Counted from the first letter of the stretch, positions 47,411-62,082 are shown. The stretch: 64,000 bases of DNA from Stenogyne calaminthoides (GCA_037126765.1 JBBCBC010000037.1:8809263-8873262), one strand, 5' to 3'. Translations and numbers: made by a program. The notes: generated by a model not told the origin, from the sequence alone.

Positions 47411-48626
47411 TCAAATGATTCAAATTTATCATAAAGGTTCCCTTAACTAAGTTGGCAGAAGTTTTTTCTCTAGTTTTTAGCGTGTGGGAAATGGGAATCA
47501 AATAATTGAATCAATTTTAATAATGTGAAGCGAATTAGTCTCAAGATAAAATAGTTCTATATATAATGGAGCCTGACGGTATATACATTATTTTATATGA
47601 AGGATTACATTTACGGTGTTTGGTTAAATTGGTTTAATTAATTATTACAAAAAGGGTGAGTGTCAGAAATAGTTGCGGTGAGTTAGAAAATGTTGGCCAA
47701 GAAAAAGAATAGGAGAGAAAAAACCAACATATCATATGCAATATATTCATTTTATTTATATATCATTATGTAGATAGATGTATGCTAGATGCAATGTTCA
47801 AAATCATTCAATAATCAGCATTTATTACATAAATATGCATTAAAAGTTCAAATTAAATATTATATGATGAACATGATAAATACAATAGCTAAGAGAAAAC
47901 TTAACACTTTAAATGTTATATGGTGGGTAAATGATTTTCTTAACAATGGGTAAGAACTAGTCATTTTTTCGAGAAAAAAAAAACTACGAACTAGTCATAA
48001 ATTTATCATTCATTAATTATTTATTTTTCTCTTCATTTGTAAAGATAAATTCAATATTATTAGTGATTTTTTTGAATTGATATAATGGAAAAAATATAAA
48101 AATATCAATAATTAATAAGAACACTTACTCAAATTTACTGGATAAAAGAAAAATGGAGGGAGTACTCAAATTTGCACAAATCCATCTTCTATATATATGG
48201 GATGAAATTTGAACTCCCCAAACACAAGTTAATTGGAATCTCGAATTTACGTAAATCAAATATAACGAAAAGCTATAAATCAAAATTAGGATTTGACACC
48301 AATTTAAAGGGTAAATTTCATGTAAAAAATTGTCCAATTAAAATTAGGACTACTGTTTGAGTTGGAAAAATGTGATTGAAGAATTGAAGAAGGGAAAAAA
48401 AGACATTAATAACAGAGAGAGAGAGAAAAAACCCATTTGTCAGAAAAGACGACGCCAAAACCCCTCAATCAAGCTTTCCCATTTCTCTACTCCCCCACTT
48501 TCTCTCTCTAAAACCCTTCTAAGTGGATCTACGATTTTCTCTAATCCCACAATCTCTGTCCCCGCAATTCCATTACCTGCGGTTGGAATTCAATCGGGCG
48601 AGAAGAAGAAATCCGGCGGAGGAATT

Positions 48627-51600
48627 ATGAGGGTGCCGTGTTGTTCAGTGTGCCAGAACAAGTACAACGAAGAGGAGCGTTGCCCTCTCCTTCTCCAATG
48701 CGGCCATGGCTTCTGCCGCGAGTGTCTCTCCAAGATGTTCTCCGCCTCTCCCGATTCCTCCCTGTCCTGCCCCCGCTGCCGCCACGTCTCCACCGTGGGG
48801 AACTCTGTTTCCGCCCTCAGGAAGAATTACGCAGTTCTGTCGTTGATCCAGGGTGGGGATGATGAGGATGAGGACGATGAGGAAGAAGATGATGATGCTC
48901 ATGAATCAGGCCAGGATGATAGAGCTTTTGCTTCTAACAATAACATATGTTATGGAATTAGTAATACTAACAGTCATAATAATGTGAATAGTACTAATGG
49001 TGGTAGTAATTGTGCTTATAGCAATGGGATTAGAAGAGTAGATGATGGTTCTAAAGGTGGGAGGATTGATTTGGGGGTGCACAAGGAGGTGAAAATGGTG
49101 AGAAAGATAGGGGAAGGGAGTAGTAGGAGGGCTGGAGTCGAGATGTGGGCTGCGGTTGTCTCCAGTAAGGGATGTAAGCATAAGGTGGCTGTGAAAAAGG
49201 TGGTGTTTGGGGGGGAGCCTACTGATGTGGTGTGGATGCAGGGACAGCTTGAAGAGTTGAGGAGAAAATCTATGTGGTGTCGTAATGTTTGCACTTTCCA
49301 TGGAGCCACAAGGATGGATAATTGCCTTTGTTTAGTGATGGACAGGTGTCATGGGTCTGTACAGACTGCAATGGAGCAGAACGAAAGGCGCCTCACTCTT
49401 GAACAGATACTCAGGTTTGGCCTTTTCACCATCTCATTCTAATGCATTCATTCACTACATTGTTCATTTAATTTTGTCTTTTCACTGGGTTCTATAACAA
49501 CTTGAATATCTATACAGATGGAATAAGCATTTGGGTTGTATACATTTAGTTCTTAATTGTTTATTTTACAGAGCATGGATATGTCGTGTTAATAAAATCG
49601 AAGGATTAGTAGAGTGTATTTTTGTGTTGGCTTTCTTAGTGGGATAAGGAGATGAAAAGTGAAAAGGGATATGTTCTTTTTTTCTGGTCATGTGTATGAA
49701 TTCCAAGTTTTGTCCTTGATTTTGATGTAATGAAATTCAATATTTGTTGTGTTCCGATGAGCATCTATGATACATGGCTGGTGAATTGGGCTGTCCAGAA
49801 TTTAAGAGTGACATCTAGTATTGCTCCAGTTGCTCTTGCTGTAACGGCTTTCTTTTGCTTAATTATTGTACGACGATATGTATTATCTATAAATGTGATC
49901 AGCCTTTATGGAAATATGGCCGACATCTTTTTGCTCAATAATGGAACACATGGAATCCCAAAACATTTTTGGAGGCTTATGAGATGTATCATTCTCTTTT
50001 GTTCAAGAATACATAAAGGAAAGGTTAAAATTACATTTAAGTGGGAGATTTTGGTTCCTTGATTGCTTATCTCACTATGATACGTAACGTGTCTGCTAAT
50101 TTAACTATGGCAGCATCTTTAGCCTTTTCACTGGTTTGCTAGTAAAAGTCTTCAGCTGTTAAGCAAAATCTTTAGCAGCTTACCAAATTTTAGGCCTCGT
50201 CTTTCTAATTAAATGTTGTCTAAAACTAATTAATGACTGTTTAATGCTTCACCTATTTAGATGACCCTATTTCTAAAAAATTAAAAGTTACCATCTTTAA
50301 CTACAACATTGTGCAAAAAGGTGATGGTGGGCATCCTTATTAGTCAAACTTTGCTTGTGCACTTTTACGACAATTAGGGTAGCGACTTTTCGATCCATTC
50401 ACCTCTTGAAAATATTTTGAATCCCATTCTTTTTAATATGTCGTAGTGAATTCTGATGTTTATGCGGCAAAAAGCAGATGCATCCACGTGTTTGAGTGCT
50501 TGTCTGTGTAAAAAGAGAGAGGGGGAGGGGTTATGTCTATGCACCAAAACATTCTGGTTGAAATTTACGAAATTCCACACATAATTACATAAAAGAACTG
50601 CTATTTAGGAATATGCATACTGGACAAACATTTGATAATAATAGCCTGCGGAGCACTCAATTAAATGGTTTATTTCGGGAAAGTATTCAGAGCGTAATGG
50701 TTAAATTGTTTTTGATATAATTCAGGGAAAGGGAACATGTGTTGTAGGAAAAATTCATAAATGTCCATTTTCCATGCTCTGGAGTGAAAACTCGTGGAAG
50801 AAAATCAAACCCAAACATAGTATTGGTGTTGAGTGTCTCGGCAAATTATTAAGTATAACCTCGCTCTCTTTCTTATTTTTATGTTCTTACTACCTTTTTT
50901 TAATTAAAAAAAAAAAACTCATGAACTGTCAATGCTTGTGGGAGATAGATCTTGACAGTTCTTTAATCAGATTTCTAAATATTGTCAACATTTTTGGATC
51001 AGTACAGGTGAATGTTCAATTGATATTGATTGATGGAAATATAACAAGGTAGGCAGGCATATGATAACTTTAACACCTGTTTCTCGTGAACCTGCTCTTT
51101 AATCTAATCTGTTCTTGCATCTTCATATTGCTGCAATCAGACAAGGAACATAAGGTAGTTAATTTGACATTTGGAGGATGTTTATTAACAACTTTGAACA
51201 TTAAATTGAGGATTCCTGGGACATACCTCAGCTAAAGATTTGCAGTTTGACTAGTCTATGAATTTTCTTTGTAGTATGAAGCTGCTATTGAGTAGTTGTG
51301 CTGTATCGTATTTGCTTGGTGACTAATTTTCTTCGACTTTTAACACATTGTGTTGCTAATTATGCTAGTTTTGGACTAACTTAGAACTTCTCTTGTCTTG
51401 ATGTATCATCTAAATCTTCTGTAGATATGGAGCAGATATTGCCCGTGGGGTTGCTGAACTTCATGCAGCTGGTATTGTTTGTATGAATATTAAACCATCC
51501 AACCTTCTCTTGGATGAAAATGGTCATGCCTTGGTTTCCGATTATGGGCTTCCCGCAATTCTAAAAAAGCCCGATTGCAGAAAATCTGGAAAAGAGTGTG

Positions 51601-54600
51601 AGTCCATAAAGGTTCATTCATGCATGGATTGCACAATGCTAAGCCCAAATTATACCGCCCCCGAAGCATGGGAACCTGTTAAAAAGTCGTTGCATCTTTT
51701 CTGGGATGATGCTATTGGCATATCTCCCGAGTCCGATGCCTGGAGCTTCGGTTGTACATTAGTAGAAATGTGCACAGGGTCTATCCCGTATGTAAAATTC
51801 TTTTTGTATTTTTTCTAATGAGTAGCTTTATTATTCACGCCTCTTGTTTTCTTGAGAATGAAAGAAAAAAAACGAGTAGTTTCTTTTATGCAGGTGGGCT
51901 GGCCTAAGTTCTGAAGAAATCTATCAATCTGTTGTGAAGGCCAAACGTCAGCCTCCTCAATATGCTAGTGTAGTTGGCGTTGGGATACCGAGGGAATTGT
52001 GGAAGATGATTGGTGACTGCCTGCAGCCCAAGGCATCAAAAAGACCAACTTTTCATTCAATGTTGGCGATATTTCTTCGACATTTGCAAGAGATTCCTAG
52101 GAGTCCTCCCACAAGCCCAGACAAGTAGGAACCTTGACTACAAATTGGAAGTTCATATGTTTATGTATTTTGCAAAGTGGTGTTGTGGACTGCGTTTGTT
52201 TCTTTATATAGTCTATTATAAATGCCCTTGTATTTAGTACACTCTATTATGTGTTTGATTATTTCAGTGTCCATTTTTTGCTTTATCTTATAAACAGTGA
52301 CGTGCCTATTACCCCTGTAATCAATGGGATGCCTCCCTCTCCTTCACCTGAGCAGGAGGTTCCGCTAGCGAATCCCAACCTTCTACAGAGACTTGTCTCC
52401 GAAGGCAATGTCAGTGGAGTTCGGTGAGGCCTATTTACTTTAGACATTGTTATAATACATCCTCTTTCCTTTGTGGTTTACATTTCATTACACTGTCTTT
52501 TCAGAGAATTGCTCGAGAAGACTGCTATTAGACAGGGCCACAGTTTTATACGCTCACTACTAGAAGCACAAAATACAGACGGCCAAACTGCTCTCCACCT
52601 GGCTTGTAGGCGGGGCAGCGTTGAACTTGTTGAAGCTATTTTGGAGTGCAAAGAGGCGAATGTTGATGTCCTTGATAAAGATGGCGATCCACCGCTTGTT
52701 TTTGCTCTGGCAGCTGGATCACCTGAGTGTGTGCGTGCGCTCATTAAGCGCGATGCAAATGTTAGGTCCAGGTTAAGGGAAGGCCTTGGTCCGTCTGTTG
52801 CTCATGTCTGTGCCTACCATGGCCAACCAGATTGCATGCGAGTATGTATCTTGTACCTATCATACATTTTCATAGGAGCATTAAATACTTTTATAACCCC
52901 TTTTTTTCTTGCAATACTTATTATTTCTTATTCTTTTATGGAATAGGAGTTATTATTGGCGGGTGCTGATCCAAATGCAGTTGATGATGAAGGTGAATCT
53001 GTGCTCCACAGAGCTGTTGCAAAGAAATACACTGATTGCGCTATTGTCATACTGGAAAATGGAGGATGTAAATCTATGTGTATCCTGAACTCGAAACATT
53101 TGACGTAAGTGTAACTGTATCCTGTAGTAATGGAGATAATTTTTTGGCCCAATAGTGATAATATTAGAAGAGAAAAAACAAGTCAGAAGATATGCTTTTC
53201 CAATCAAATAAGAAAATTGGAAAAGCAGAGGCAACTTTGTGTTCTACTTTGTTAGGATTTTAATGAAGTAAATCACGCCATTGCCATATGTAACTCAATA
53301 ATAACAGTTAATGCATTTATCTTAGGCCTTCACAAGAATAGAAGTAAGATTGATACTAATTGCTTATGACAACATACAAATAGCTACCAAATTTTGGAAA
53401 TTATATTATGGCGTGCTGTGGTGCTGAGCAAAAATCAGACCACAAAATTGTGGTAACAAATTCAGGTATAATCTGGTAGTATTTTGTGCAAGCTGCCAAC
53501 CAGGGTCCTAGATTTAACTTTTAAAGCTGTATTGCTTGATTCGAGAGTAAGCCACGATACTGTGGCCTATTTGGAGCGGATATGAAAAATAATCCCAGAA
53601 ACAAATGGCTGACCTGGGTGCACATTTGAAGTTTGATTCAATTTCTTCATACGCACATATTGTGATTCACACAAAGCCATTTAATTTGGCAGGCCTCTGC
53701 ACTTGTCTGTAATGACGTGGAATGTAGCTGTTGTCAAAAGATGGGTGGAGCTTGCACCTATGGAAGATATTGCTGAAGCTATAGATATTCAGAGCCCTGT
53801 GGGAACAGCTTTGTGCATGGCATCTGCCTTGAAGAAAGATCATGAATCTGGTATTAGTTGGGTCTACTTTTTGGTCTTATTTTTTTATCAGAAAGAAATT
53901 AATTGAATCATGAATTGTTTGGGTATAAGGGATACCCGATACATAACCTAATAACTATACAGAGAGTATTTCAACAACCCAGGATTGTATTCGGATTGCC
54001 TAACCAGTCCTTGAAGGAATAATTACAAAAATGAGGATATTTAACTGAACACCAGCTCCAAAATCTCACAATAATTTCGTCCACTATGTTCTCTTCCAAA
54101 AATTCCGCATTTTAAAAAATGCATTTATTCCTGCTTTTCTAGATATGCCAAACAATACAGTTCCATAGTCCAATTGCCAATTTTTTCTCCGTCATACCCG
54201 AAAAAATGCCTGAGTGAATATTGAGATGTTCGAGGATCCTATTATGGGAAGCCAACGGAACTCTGAGCCACCTGTAGCATGCGTACCTGAGGGACTTTTT
54301 GGTCTTATTGGTTGTTGTGCTAATAGATGTTCAATTAAAGTATAATTTTCAACCAGGAATATTCTGTTTCTGACCTTACTTATTTGGATGATCATTCAGA
54401 GGGTAGAGAACTGGTAAGGATACTTTTAACTGCCGGAGCAGATCCAACAGCTCAAGACGCCCAACATGCCCAAACTGCTTTGCATACTGCTGCAATGGCT
54501 AACGATGTTGAGTTAGTCAGGGTAGGGTGAATGACTGCTTACTTTTGCATGTTGAAGTATATTTATTGGATAATGTTTTGTATGATAATTATTTGTTGGG

Positions 54601-57600
54601 AATTTTCTTTGTAGATCATATTGGAAGCTGGCGTTGATGTAAACATCAGGAATGTTCAGAATACCATACCTCTACATGTAGCATTGGCTAGAGGCGCAAA
54701 ATCCTGTGTTGGATTACTTCTATCAGCTGGGGCCAATTGTAACATGCAGGTCTGTTGAACTCTAGGTTCTGATGAATATTTGGTTAAGTGCTAATCCTTG
54801 CAAAGGCTATTCCATATATAGGAAAGTGTATACAGTATAAACAATGGCTGAGATGATCTAACTGAGATTCTGAATTGTGGAAGTTAAAATCGTAGTTCTG
54901 AACAATTAGACTTTTATGGACATGTTTATAAAGATGAGTTGATGCTTCTATGATAAGCTACAGAGCTCTCTATTCTCCATTTAGACCCACTCTGTGAAAA
55001 CTGTCTTCAATATATGCCAGGATTGTAACTTAATGTTTCTGAAATTTTGAGAAATCAGAACTTGCTAATCTTTGTCTACAGGTGAAATAACAATTTATTC
55101 CTTTTTTTTTTTTTACCTTGATAACATCTTAATTTTCTATATATCTCCATATTAATAATATGTTCTTCACATTCAACTAATAGGCTAATATACAGTTCTC
55201 ATCTCACTACTTTCAGGACGATGATGGTGACAATGCTTTCCATATAGCAGCTGATACTGCAAAGATGATACGTGAAAATTTGGAATGGATCATTACTATG
55301 CTTAAATATCCTGATGCTGCAGTTAATGTTAGGAATCACAGGCTAGTTTTCTGAGAACTCGAAATTATTTTCCATGATCTATGTTCTCATGATCAGTTGT
55401 ATTAGGTTACCTCGGGTTTTATTTGCAAGCTCATTAATGTGATCTATGGCTGAGTATGATAAATAAATGTAACGATGGTTTACAGCGGTAAGACATTACG
55501 AGACTTCTTGGAGGCTCTTCCGCGTGAGTGGATTTCTGAAGATCTGATGGAGGCGCTGGTAGAGAAAGGGGTCTATTTGTCTCCTACAATGTCTGTAAAT
55601 GTCAAATGTTAAATTTTTTCAGCTTGTTTTTTCCCTGGTAATATCTTTAATGTGACTAGGTTTGTATGGGAACTTTTCTGTCGTCAAAACATTTTGCAGA
55701 TATCATAATGGTGATTGGGTGAAATACAGAAGAATCATTAAGGAACCCACTTATGGGTGGCAAGGTGCAACACACAAGAGTGTAGGTTTTGTGCAGAGTG
55801 TCCCGGATACTGACAACCTCGTTGTGTCATTTTGTTCTGGAGAAGCTCAAGTACTAGCAACCGAAGTCATTAAAATGATTCCCCTTGACAGAGGGCAGCA
55901 TGTTAAACTTAAGTGTGATGTCTTAGAACCAAGGTACAATCTCCTAAAATGAACATTAGTTTTTTGTTATAATTGCCAACTCTTGTATCCTAAGTCATAC
56001 TATTACGTATTTATATCTTGATTTCATTGTGAAATTATATGCATGTTGGTTGCTAAATCCTGATATTTACTGATACACGTGCTTTGCATTGTCAATTTGA
56101 TGGATTTCTTTAAATGCTGGATTCTTGCATATCTTTTAGTTCTTTTTTTTACATTGTGGTACTAGGAGTTGTTATAGTTCCATTTCCTTTTCTCATTACA
56201 TCTCTTTTCAGACCTGTGTAGTACCTTTACTTACTGATGTTCTTTCAAGCGATGATTTTCAGTAATGTTCATTGAGAATTTTCAGAAAAGAAGTTACATA
56301 CACTCATGTAACGATGTTTTCATATCCTAGTAGCATTTCTTCTTACCTAAAAATATAATACATTGTCTTCCTCCGCACTTGAACTAACTCTTAGATATAC
56401 TAGTTTTCAAGAATGGGAAATTATGCTCCATTATGGCTGGTTCCGCCAGGTCCATGTTTTTTAAATGTCATGACAAGATCTTTGCTCTAGAAATGTACAA
56501 CTCAGGAAGACGATTTCATCTTCTTAATTAAGTTGAGAATATATGAAATGGCTATAAAAATCTTCATTTACTCTGTTTATATCTATAAACAGATGCCATG
56601 AAAATTTTCATTTTTCCATTACCTTCAATGTAGACCTTTATGACAACCTGCTGGAAGATACATCAAACTTCCTGTAATTGTCCTTAATATTCACTAATAG
56701 AGTAAATAATGCAGATTTGGGTGGCGTGGGCAGTCACGTGACAGCATCGGAACAGTTCTCTGTGTCGATGATGATGGAATCTTGCGCGTTGGGTTCCCTG
56801 GAGCATCAAGAGGGTGGAAAGCAGATCCGGCAGAAATGGAAAGAGTTGAAGAATTCAAAGTTGGCGACTGGGTTCGTATACGCCCCACCCTCACTACAGC
56901 TAAGCATGGACTGGGATCTGTGACCCCAGGAAGCATTGGTGTAGTTTACTGTGTTAGACCAGATAATAGTTTGTTATTGGAACTAAGCTACCTTCCAGCT
57001 CCATGGCATTGTGAACCTGAAGAAGTTGAGCACGTGGAACCCTTTAGGGTAAGTATAATACACATGTAAGTTTCTTGATTTCCATTTCTTTCCCTCTCTC
57101 CCTACAATAGTGAATTTTTTTCCCCAGATTGGCGATCGGGTTTGCGTTAAGCGTTCTGTTGCTGAGCCCCGATACGCTTGGGGTGGTGAAACCCACCATA
57201 GTGTTGGAAGAATTAGTGAGATTGAGAATGATGGTCTTCTGATAATTGAAATTCCCAACCGGCCTATCCCATGGCAGGCTGATCCTTCTGACATGGAAAA
57301 AGTGGAAGATTTCAAGGTAATACTTGTTTTGCATCACGATGTTGATAATTTTTCTCCGGATTCTGTCTAATTTTTCAACAACTTGCACAGGTAGGGGATT
57401 GGGTTAGGATTAAAGCTTCAGTTCCATCCCCAATATACGGGTGGGAGGATGTTACAAGAAATAATATCGGCATTATCCACAGTTTGGAGGAAGATGGTGA
57501 TATGGGAGTTGCATTTTGCTTCAGGAGCAAACTTTTCCGCTGTTCGGTTACAGATGTTGAGAAGGTACCTCCTTTTGAATTGGGTCAAGAGATTCATGTG

Positions 57601-59018
57601 CTTCCATCTGTTACTCAGCCTCGCCTTGGATGGTCAAACGAGACGCCCGCTACTGTTGGAAAAATAACGAGGATCGACATGGATGGTGTTTTGAATGTAG
57701 GCTTCTTTGACCTTAGAGATTTCGTAATAATGAGACTATGCCAAGTTCGTTTGTATCTGTTTCAACAGTTTCTGATCTTCTTTATTGAATTATCTATTTT
57801 TAGGTCAAAGTTGCTGGAAGACATAGTTTATGGAAAGTTGCACCCGGAGATGCAGAAAGACTTCCAGGCTTTGAAGTAGGTGACTGGGTTCGTTCAAAAC
57901 CAAGCCTTGGTGCTCGTCCCAGTTACGATTGGAACACCATAGGAAAAGATTGCTTAGCAATCGTGCACAGCATACAGGATACGGGTTATCTAGAACTAGC
58001 TTGCTGTTTCCGTAAGGGGAGGTGCAGTACTCATTATACCGATGTTGAAAAGGTCCCAGGTTTTAAAGTTGGCCAACATGTTAAGTTTCGGCGTGGGCTA
58101 GTCGAGCCCAGGTGGAGCTGGAGAGGCGCTCAGCCTGATTCTAGGGGTGTTATTGTTAGCATTAATGGTGATGGAGAGACGAGGGTTGCATTGTATGGCT
58201 TACCGGGCCTATGGAGAGCGGACCCTGCAGATTTAGAACTCGAGAAAATGCACGAGGTGGGAGAGTGGGTCAAACTGAGAGAAAATGCTAGTACTTGGAA
58301 ATCTGTACCCCCTGGTAGCACCGGCGTCGTTCAAGGGATCCAGTACGATAATAAAAATGAATGGAATGGGTGTATTTTTGTAGCATTTTGTGGAGAACAA
58401 GAATTATGGGTAGGGCCCACAACCGATCTTGAAAAAGCTGATAAACTAGTAGTCGGGCAACGTGTAAAAGTCAAGAAGTCGGTCAAGCAACCGAGGTTTA
58501 GTTGGTCAGGGCATAATCGTGCAAGTATAGGGACTATATCAGCCATTGATGCAGATGGAAGGCTGAGAATATACACACCGGCTGGGTCTAAATCTTGGGC
58601 ATTGGATCCTTCAGAAGTGGAGATTGTAGAGGAAAGGGAACTGTATGTGAATGATTGGGTAAGGGTCAAGCCAGATGTGACCAACCCCACCCATCAATGG
58701 GGTGATGTGACCCTATCCAGTATTGGAGTGGTGCACCGTGTCGAAGATGATCTCTGGGTTTCGTTCTGCTTCACGGATCGATTATGGCTTTGTAAATCGT
58801 GGGAGATGGAGAGAGTGAGAGCGTTCAAAGTGGGGGACAGGGTGAGGATTAAAGACGGGTTAGTGACACCGCGGTGGGGGTGGGGAATGGAGACACACGC
58901 GAGTAAAGGTGAAGTAGTGGGAGTCGATGCAAACGGGAAGTTGAGGATCAAGTTTAGGTGGCGTGAAGGGAGACCGTGGATCGGGGATCCTGCTGACATT
59001 GTGCTTGATGAGAGCTGA
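48627..59018 (+). CDS. KEG: KEEP ON GOING (KEG) RING-kinase-ankyrin-HERC2-like E3 ligase
   Basis: Sixteen exons keep frame for 1,641 residues (Arabidopsis about 1,625): 48627-49414, 51425-51787, 51894-52124, 52298-52423, 52505-52841, 52947-53104, 53693-53850, 54400-54521, 54615-54749, 55217-55341, 55486-55590, 55700-55933, 56715-57048, 57128-57316, 57391-57696, 57804-59018. A RING finger uses Cys6, 9, 25, His27, Cys30, 33, 48 and 51. The kinase domain has VAVKK, CMNIKPSN and SDYG where most kinases have HRD and DFG, as in KEG. Ankyrin repeats span about 510-850. From about 885 to the end come HERC2-like repeats (VGDWVR...W...G...). KEG ubiquitinates ABI5 and acts at the trans-Golgi/early endosome. 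Start MRVPCCSVC matches other eudicots, though the frame stays open upstream. Intron 10 has a GC donor. Confidence 0.97.
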
Positions 59019-59423
59019 AAGTGTTTGCTAACCATGGTTAAGACAGGCATAGGCTATGAAGACCAACTCCAGTTGTATATTTCGAACTGTTGATAACCAT
59101 ATAGCAGAAATGGTGGGAAGAAGCAACCCAGCTTATTTGAGCTGTAAACTACATACATATAGTTGGTATTTATTCCTTTGTATATTTGTATAACATAAAA
59201 CGTTCCCTGTATGAATTCGATTTATATTAAACCTTTCTGTGAATTATCTTTTTGGTAAATCTTGAGTTAGCTTTACAAAGAACCTGGTTGGGTATGTATA
59301 TATGATGACTAATTCAATGGAATGAGCCAACTTAATCTCTTTTTCAATAAGAAGACAAAATAATGGGAGTTGATCAAGATCTAAACTGACGCATTTAAAA
59401 CCAACAATGTCTTCTGCTTTTGC
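59019..59423. other. Convergent 3' flanks of KEG and the Nudix gene
   Basis: Presumed 3' UTRs only; no other feature seen. Confidence 0.6.
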
Positions 59424-61266
59424 TTAAACTGCTTCAACTTCACCTGCCCCGGTGTTAGTTTCATCGCCCAATTTGGAGAATCCAGTCATGAGAGCCTCCC
59501 TCATCCATGGATGTCGACAACTATTAGCTGCTTCAGATACACTTAACCATGTTCTACTTCGGGAATCCTGCTCGGGCCATGTTCGGAGCTCTTCTTCAAC
59601 CATCATAGCGAACATTGCAGCTCTACACCAACCTTCTGGACTGAATTCATCTTGGTGAGTTTTGCTCTTAAATTCGTAATACCCCAGAAATCTCTAAAAA
59701 AATATATAGCTTCAGTACTAAATTTGAGGTCATAGATATACGACATTGGAAGATGAAAATAATATCATATAATGCACAACTTAACTATGGCTATAGACAT
59801 ATAAACAGAAGTGTATTGAAGTTCTGAAATCTCATGAGTTTCCAAGAATGGGAAACAGATATATAACAAAACAAATTCTCACCACTATTTTTCCTCGAAC
59901 CCCTGCTTCTTCAATAGCTTCCCTAAGTGCTGCTTCTTGGACTGTTTCATCGTTTTCCCAACCTCCCTGTCAATTGATCAAAGGAAACACAATACAAATA
60001 CACTGGCTCACATCATATTCATTTTCCTCTCCAGTCGAAATAAAAAGAACACCAAAAGGCGATAGACAATGTCCACTGAGCATTAACTTTCTCCATCCGT
60101 TCACAAGAAAATGTACAAGCAATAAAAGGATAAACAAATAAATTAAATCAAACACATGGTTAAATCAAATTATTATTGGAACTTCTAAATACACCTTGCA
60201 AACCATGAATAATGTTTTAGCTCTAGGTATTATTATATTAGATAAATTTTATACAAAATGCAAGATGCATATAAAAAAGTGTACAATAAAGATCAGATGA
60301 AGAAATACAGAGAAAGCTAGAGATGCCTAAGATGTTCTTCCAAGAAGACCAAGAACAAGGCATCCTTCAAGTAACCAATATGCATAACTCATACCTTCGG
60401 AAACAAAAGTCCAGGCCCACTAGGTGAGTTGATCATGAGCACCTCTACATCCTTGTTCGAGTTATTACAGCATTTTTCATCCAAATTCCGATACCTATAT
60501 GGAATGCACCTGGCAAACAACTGCCTCTTTTAACAAACGGCATATAAGTTACTTGAACTGATATTCAAGTTGCATCAATAGGAATTAGATAACTATGATA
60601 AGTATGCCGAAAATTAGATAACTATGATAGTATGACATATATGTCTTTATTCAACAACTATCATGCAACATGATTCAATAGAAGTCATATTGATTATGAT
60701 ATTTCGGTTGGTCCTGCTTATATGCTTTAAAAAAAACGGATAGAATTGAGACATTGGGAACCAAGAGAAAATAGTTAGCATCACGTTCAGATCCTTTCTA
60801 CTGGTGAAATCCACAATGAGCTTTTCATTCAACACAGAACTTAATGTCCCACCAAACCATGAAAAATTGAAAACCACACAACCTACTCCAAAACGACAAT
60901 GCACTAAAAGAAAAGGAGTTCATTATATCAAAACACAATGCACAAATCATTCTTTAATCCATACAATGTAAAAACAGGACAAATCAGAAAATCCCATATC
61001 ATGAATCACTAATCAAGAAAATGTGCAAAATCACAAATAGGGAAAATCGTTGTTGAAAACTGAAAGAACATAACACAATTAATAAGAAAGAACCAACATG
61101 GTACAAATACAATACATCAATGCAGCAAATCATGGTACACAAATGCATCATGCCATAAATCTGCATAAAAGGAAAATTGGAGCAAGAATTACCCTGCAAC
61201 AAGGCGAAACCCAGAATCATAACGCTGCTGTTGCCTCCCCGTTCTCGCCACCAAATATTCACACAT
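59424..61266 (-). CDS. Nudix hydrolase of the NUDT12/13/16 group
   Basis: Four exons, 61266-61193, 60509-60395, 59966-59883 and 59693-59424, join in frame for 180 residues, the size I recall for Arabidopsis NUDT16. It begins MCEYLVARTGRQQQRY. The Nudix box is complete: GGWENDE then TVQEAALREAIEEAGV (G-x5-E-x7-R-E-x2-E-E-x-G-V), with the paired Glu residues that bind the metal. YYEFKSKTHQDEFSPEG and WPEQDSRSRTWLSVSEA are typical of this diphosphoinositol-polyphosphate/dinucleotide-polyphosphate group. It probably cleaves a nucleoside- or inositol-linked diphosphate; the exact substrate cannot be read from sequence. The LFPK|GGW junction falls at a splice site. It is convergent with KEG. Confidence 0.93.
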
Positions 61267-61907
61267 AATTTTTTAACCGAATCTAAAAATACAGCAATTT
61301 TTTTTTTTTTTTTTTTTTGCAGGAATGTATTTACAGTCCACCTATTCTTCCGTAAGGTGAATTGAACATTTGGAAAAACAGGGTATTTGTTGGAATTGTG
61401 TGGGCATTCGTCATTGATAAGAAGCGATAGGATGAAAGAGTAATTTGGGGCGGGTTCAATGAAAGAAAGCCAAACTAGATTGAGGATATTAGGAGGAAAA
61501 ATAATGTAATGGATTAATGGGAATGAATGTGGAAAATGGGGATTTGGGTTGCGACAGAGCATTTATTTCGGACTTTGTTGCTGTTACTATTTTTGGGGTG
61601 TTCGGTTTTTTGCGAGAAGCGTTGGAAGCGGATCCAAGCCAAGGTGGCGAAACCCGGGGTTGTGAATGCCGGTTCAAACTCACGTGGGCTGGTCAATTTG
61701 TGGGACCTCACTTGTAAAAAAAAGAAAAAAGGAATAGTGTTTTGATTCTTGATTCTTGTGACTTGTATAAATACATGACAAACTAACCAACAAACTCTGT
61801 AAATTTGTTCTGATTTGGTATCATTTAAAACTATAAAATTAATTCGTTTATTTAATTTTTTTTAACTCGTGGACTGAATTCTATTATTCCATTAATAGGA
61901 GGAGGCT

Positions 61908-62082
61908 CATCAAGTGGAAAAATTTAATATGAATGGAGCTAAATTCTCCTACTTCTCTTACTCCATCATCCATTATTGGGAGGAGACCCATCAAGTTGAC
62001 AATTTAATATGGATGAAGTTGACTTGTCTAACTCCATCATCAAGTGGACAATCTAATATGAATGAAGCTGAATTCTCTTACC
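61908..62082 (+). repeat. Three diverged copies of a roughly 50-bp unit
   Basis: CATCAAGTGGA, then TTTAATATGAATG and GCTGAATTCTC, recurs from 61908, 61989 and 62037 with substitutions. Confidence 0.8.

Larger units (their letters stand above)
46312..48626. other. Intergenic region between LCBK1 and KEG
   Basis: Holds a strong hairpin (46661-46760), a 22-bp tandem repeat (47361-47410) and a Stowaway-like end (GGAGGGAGTA, about 48155-48164). The last 200 bp are GA- and CT-rich and look like the KEG 5' UTR. No coding gene recognised. Confidence 0.6.

Noticed and set aside
49730..50062. 110-codon frame in KEG intron 1
   Set aside because: It lies inside a 2-kb intron, has no family resemblance, and the flanking KEG exons join in frame without it.
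60999..61562. 187-codon minus-strand frame over the Nudix exon 1 region
   Set aside because: It runs through a poly-T tract in a different frame from the conserved Nudix start MCEYLVARTG; judged spurious.
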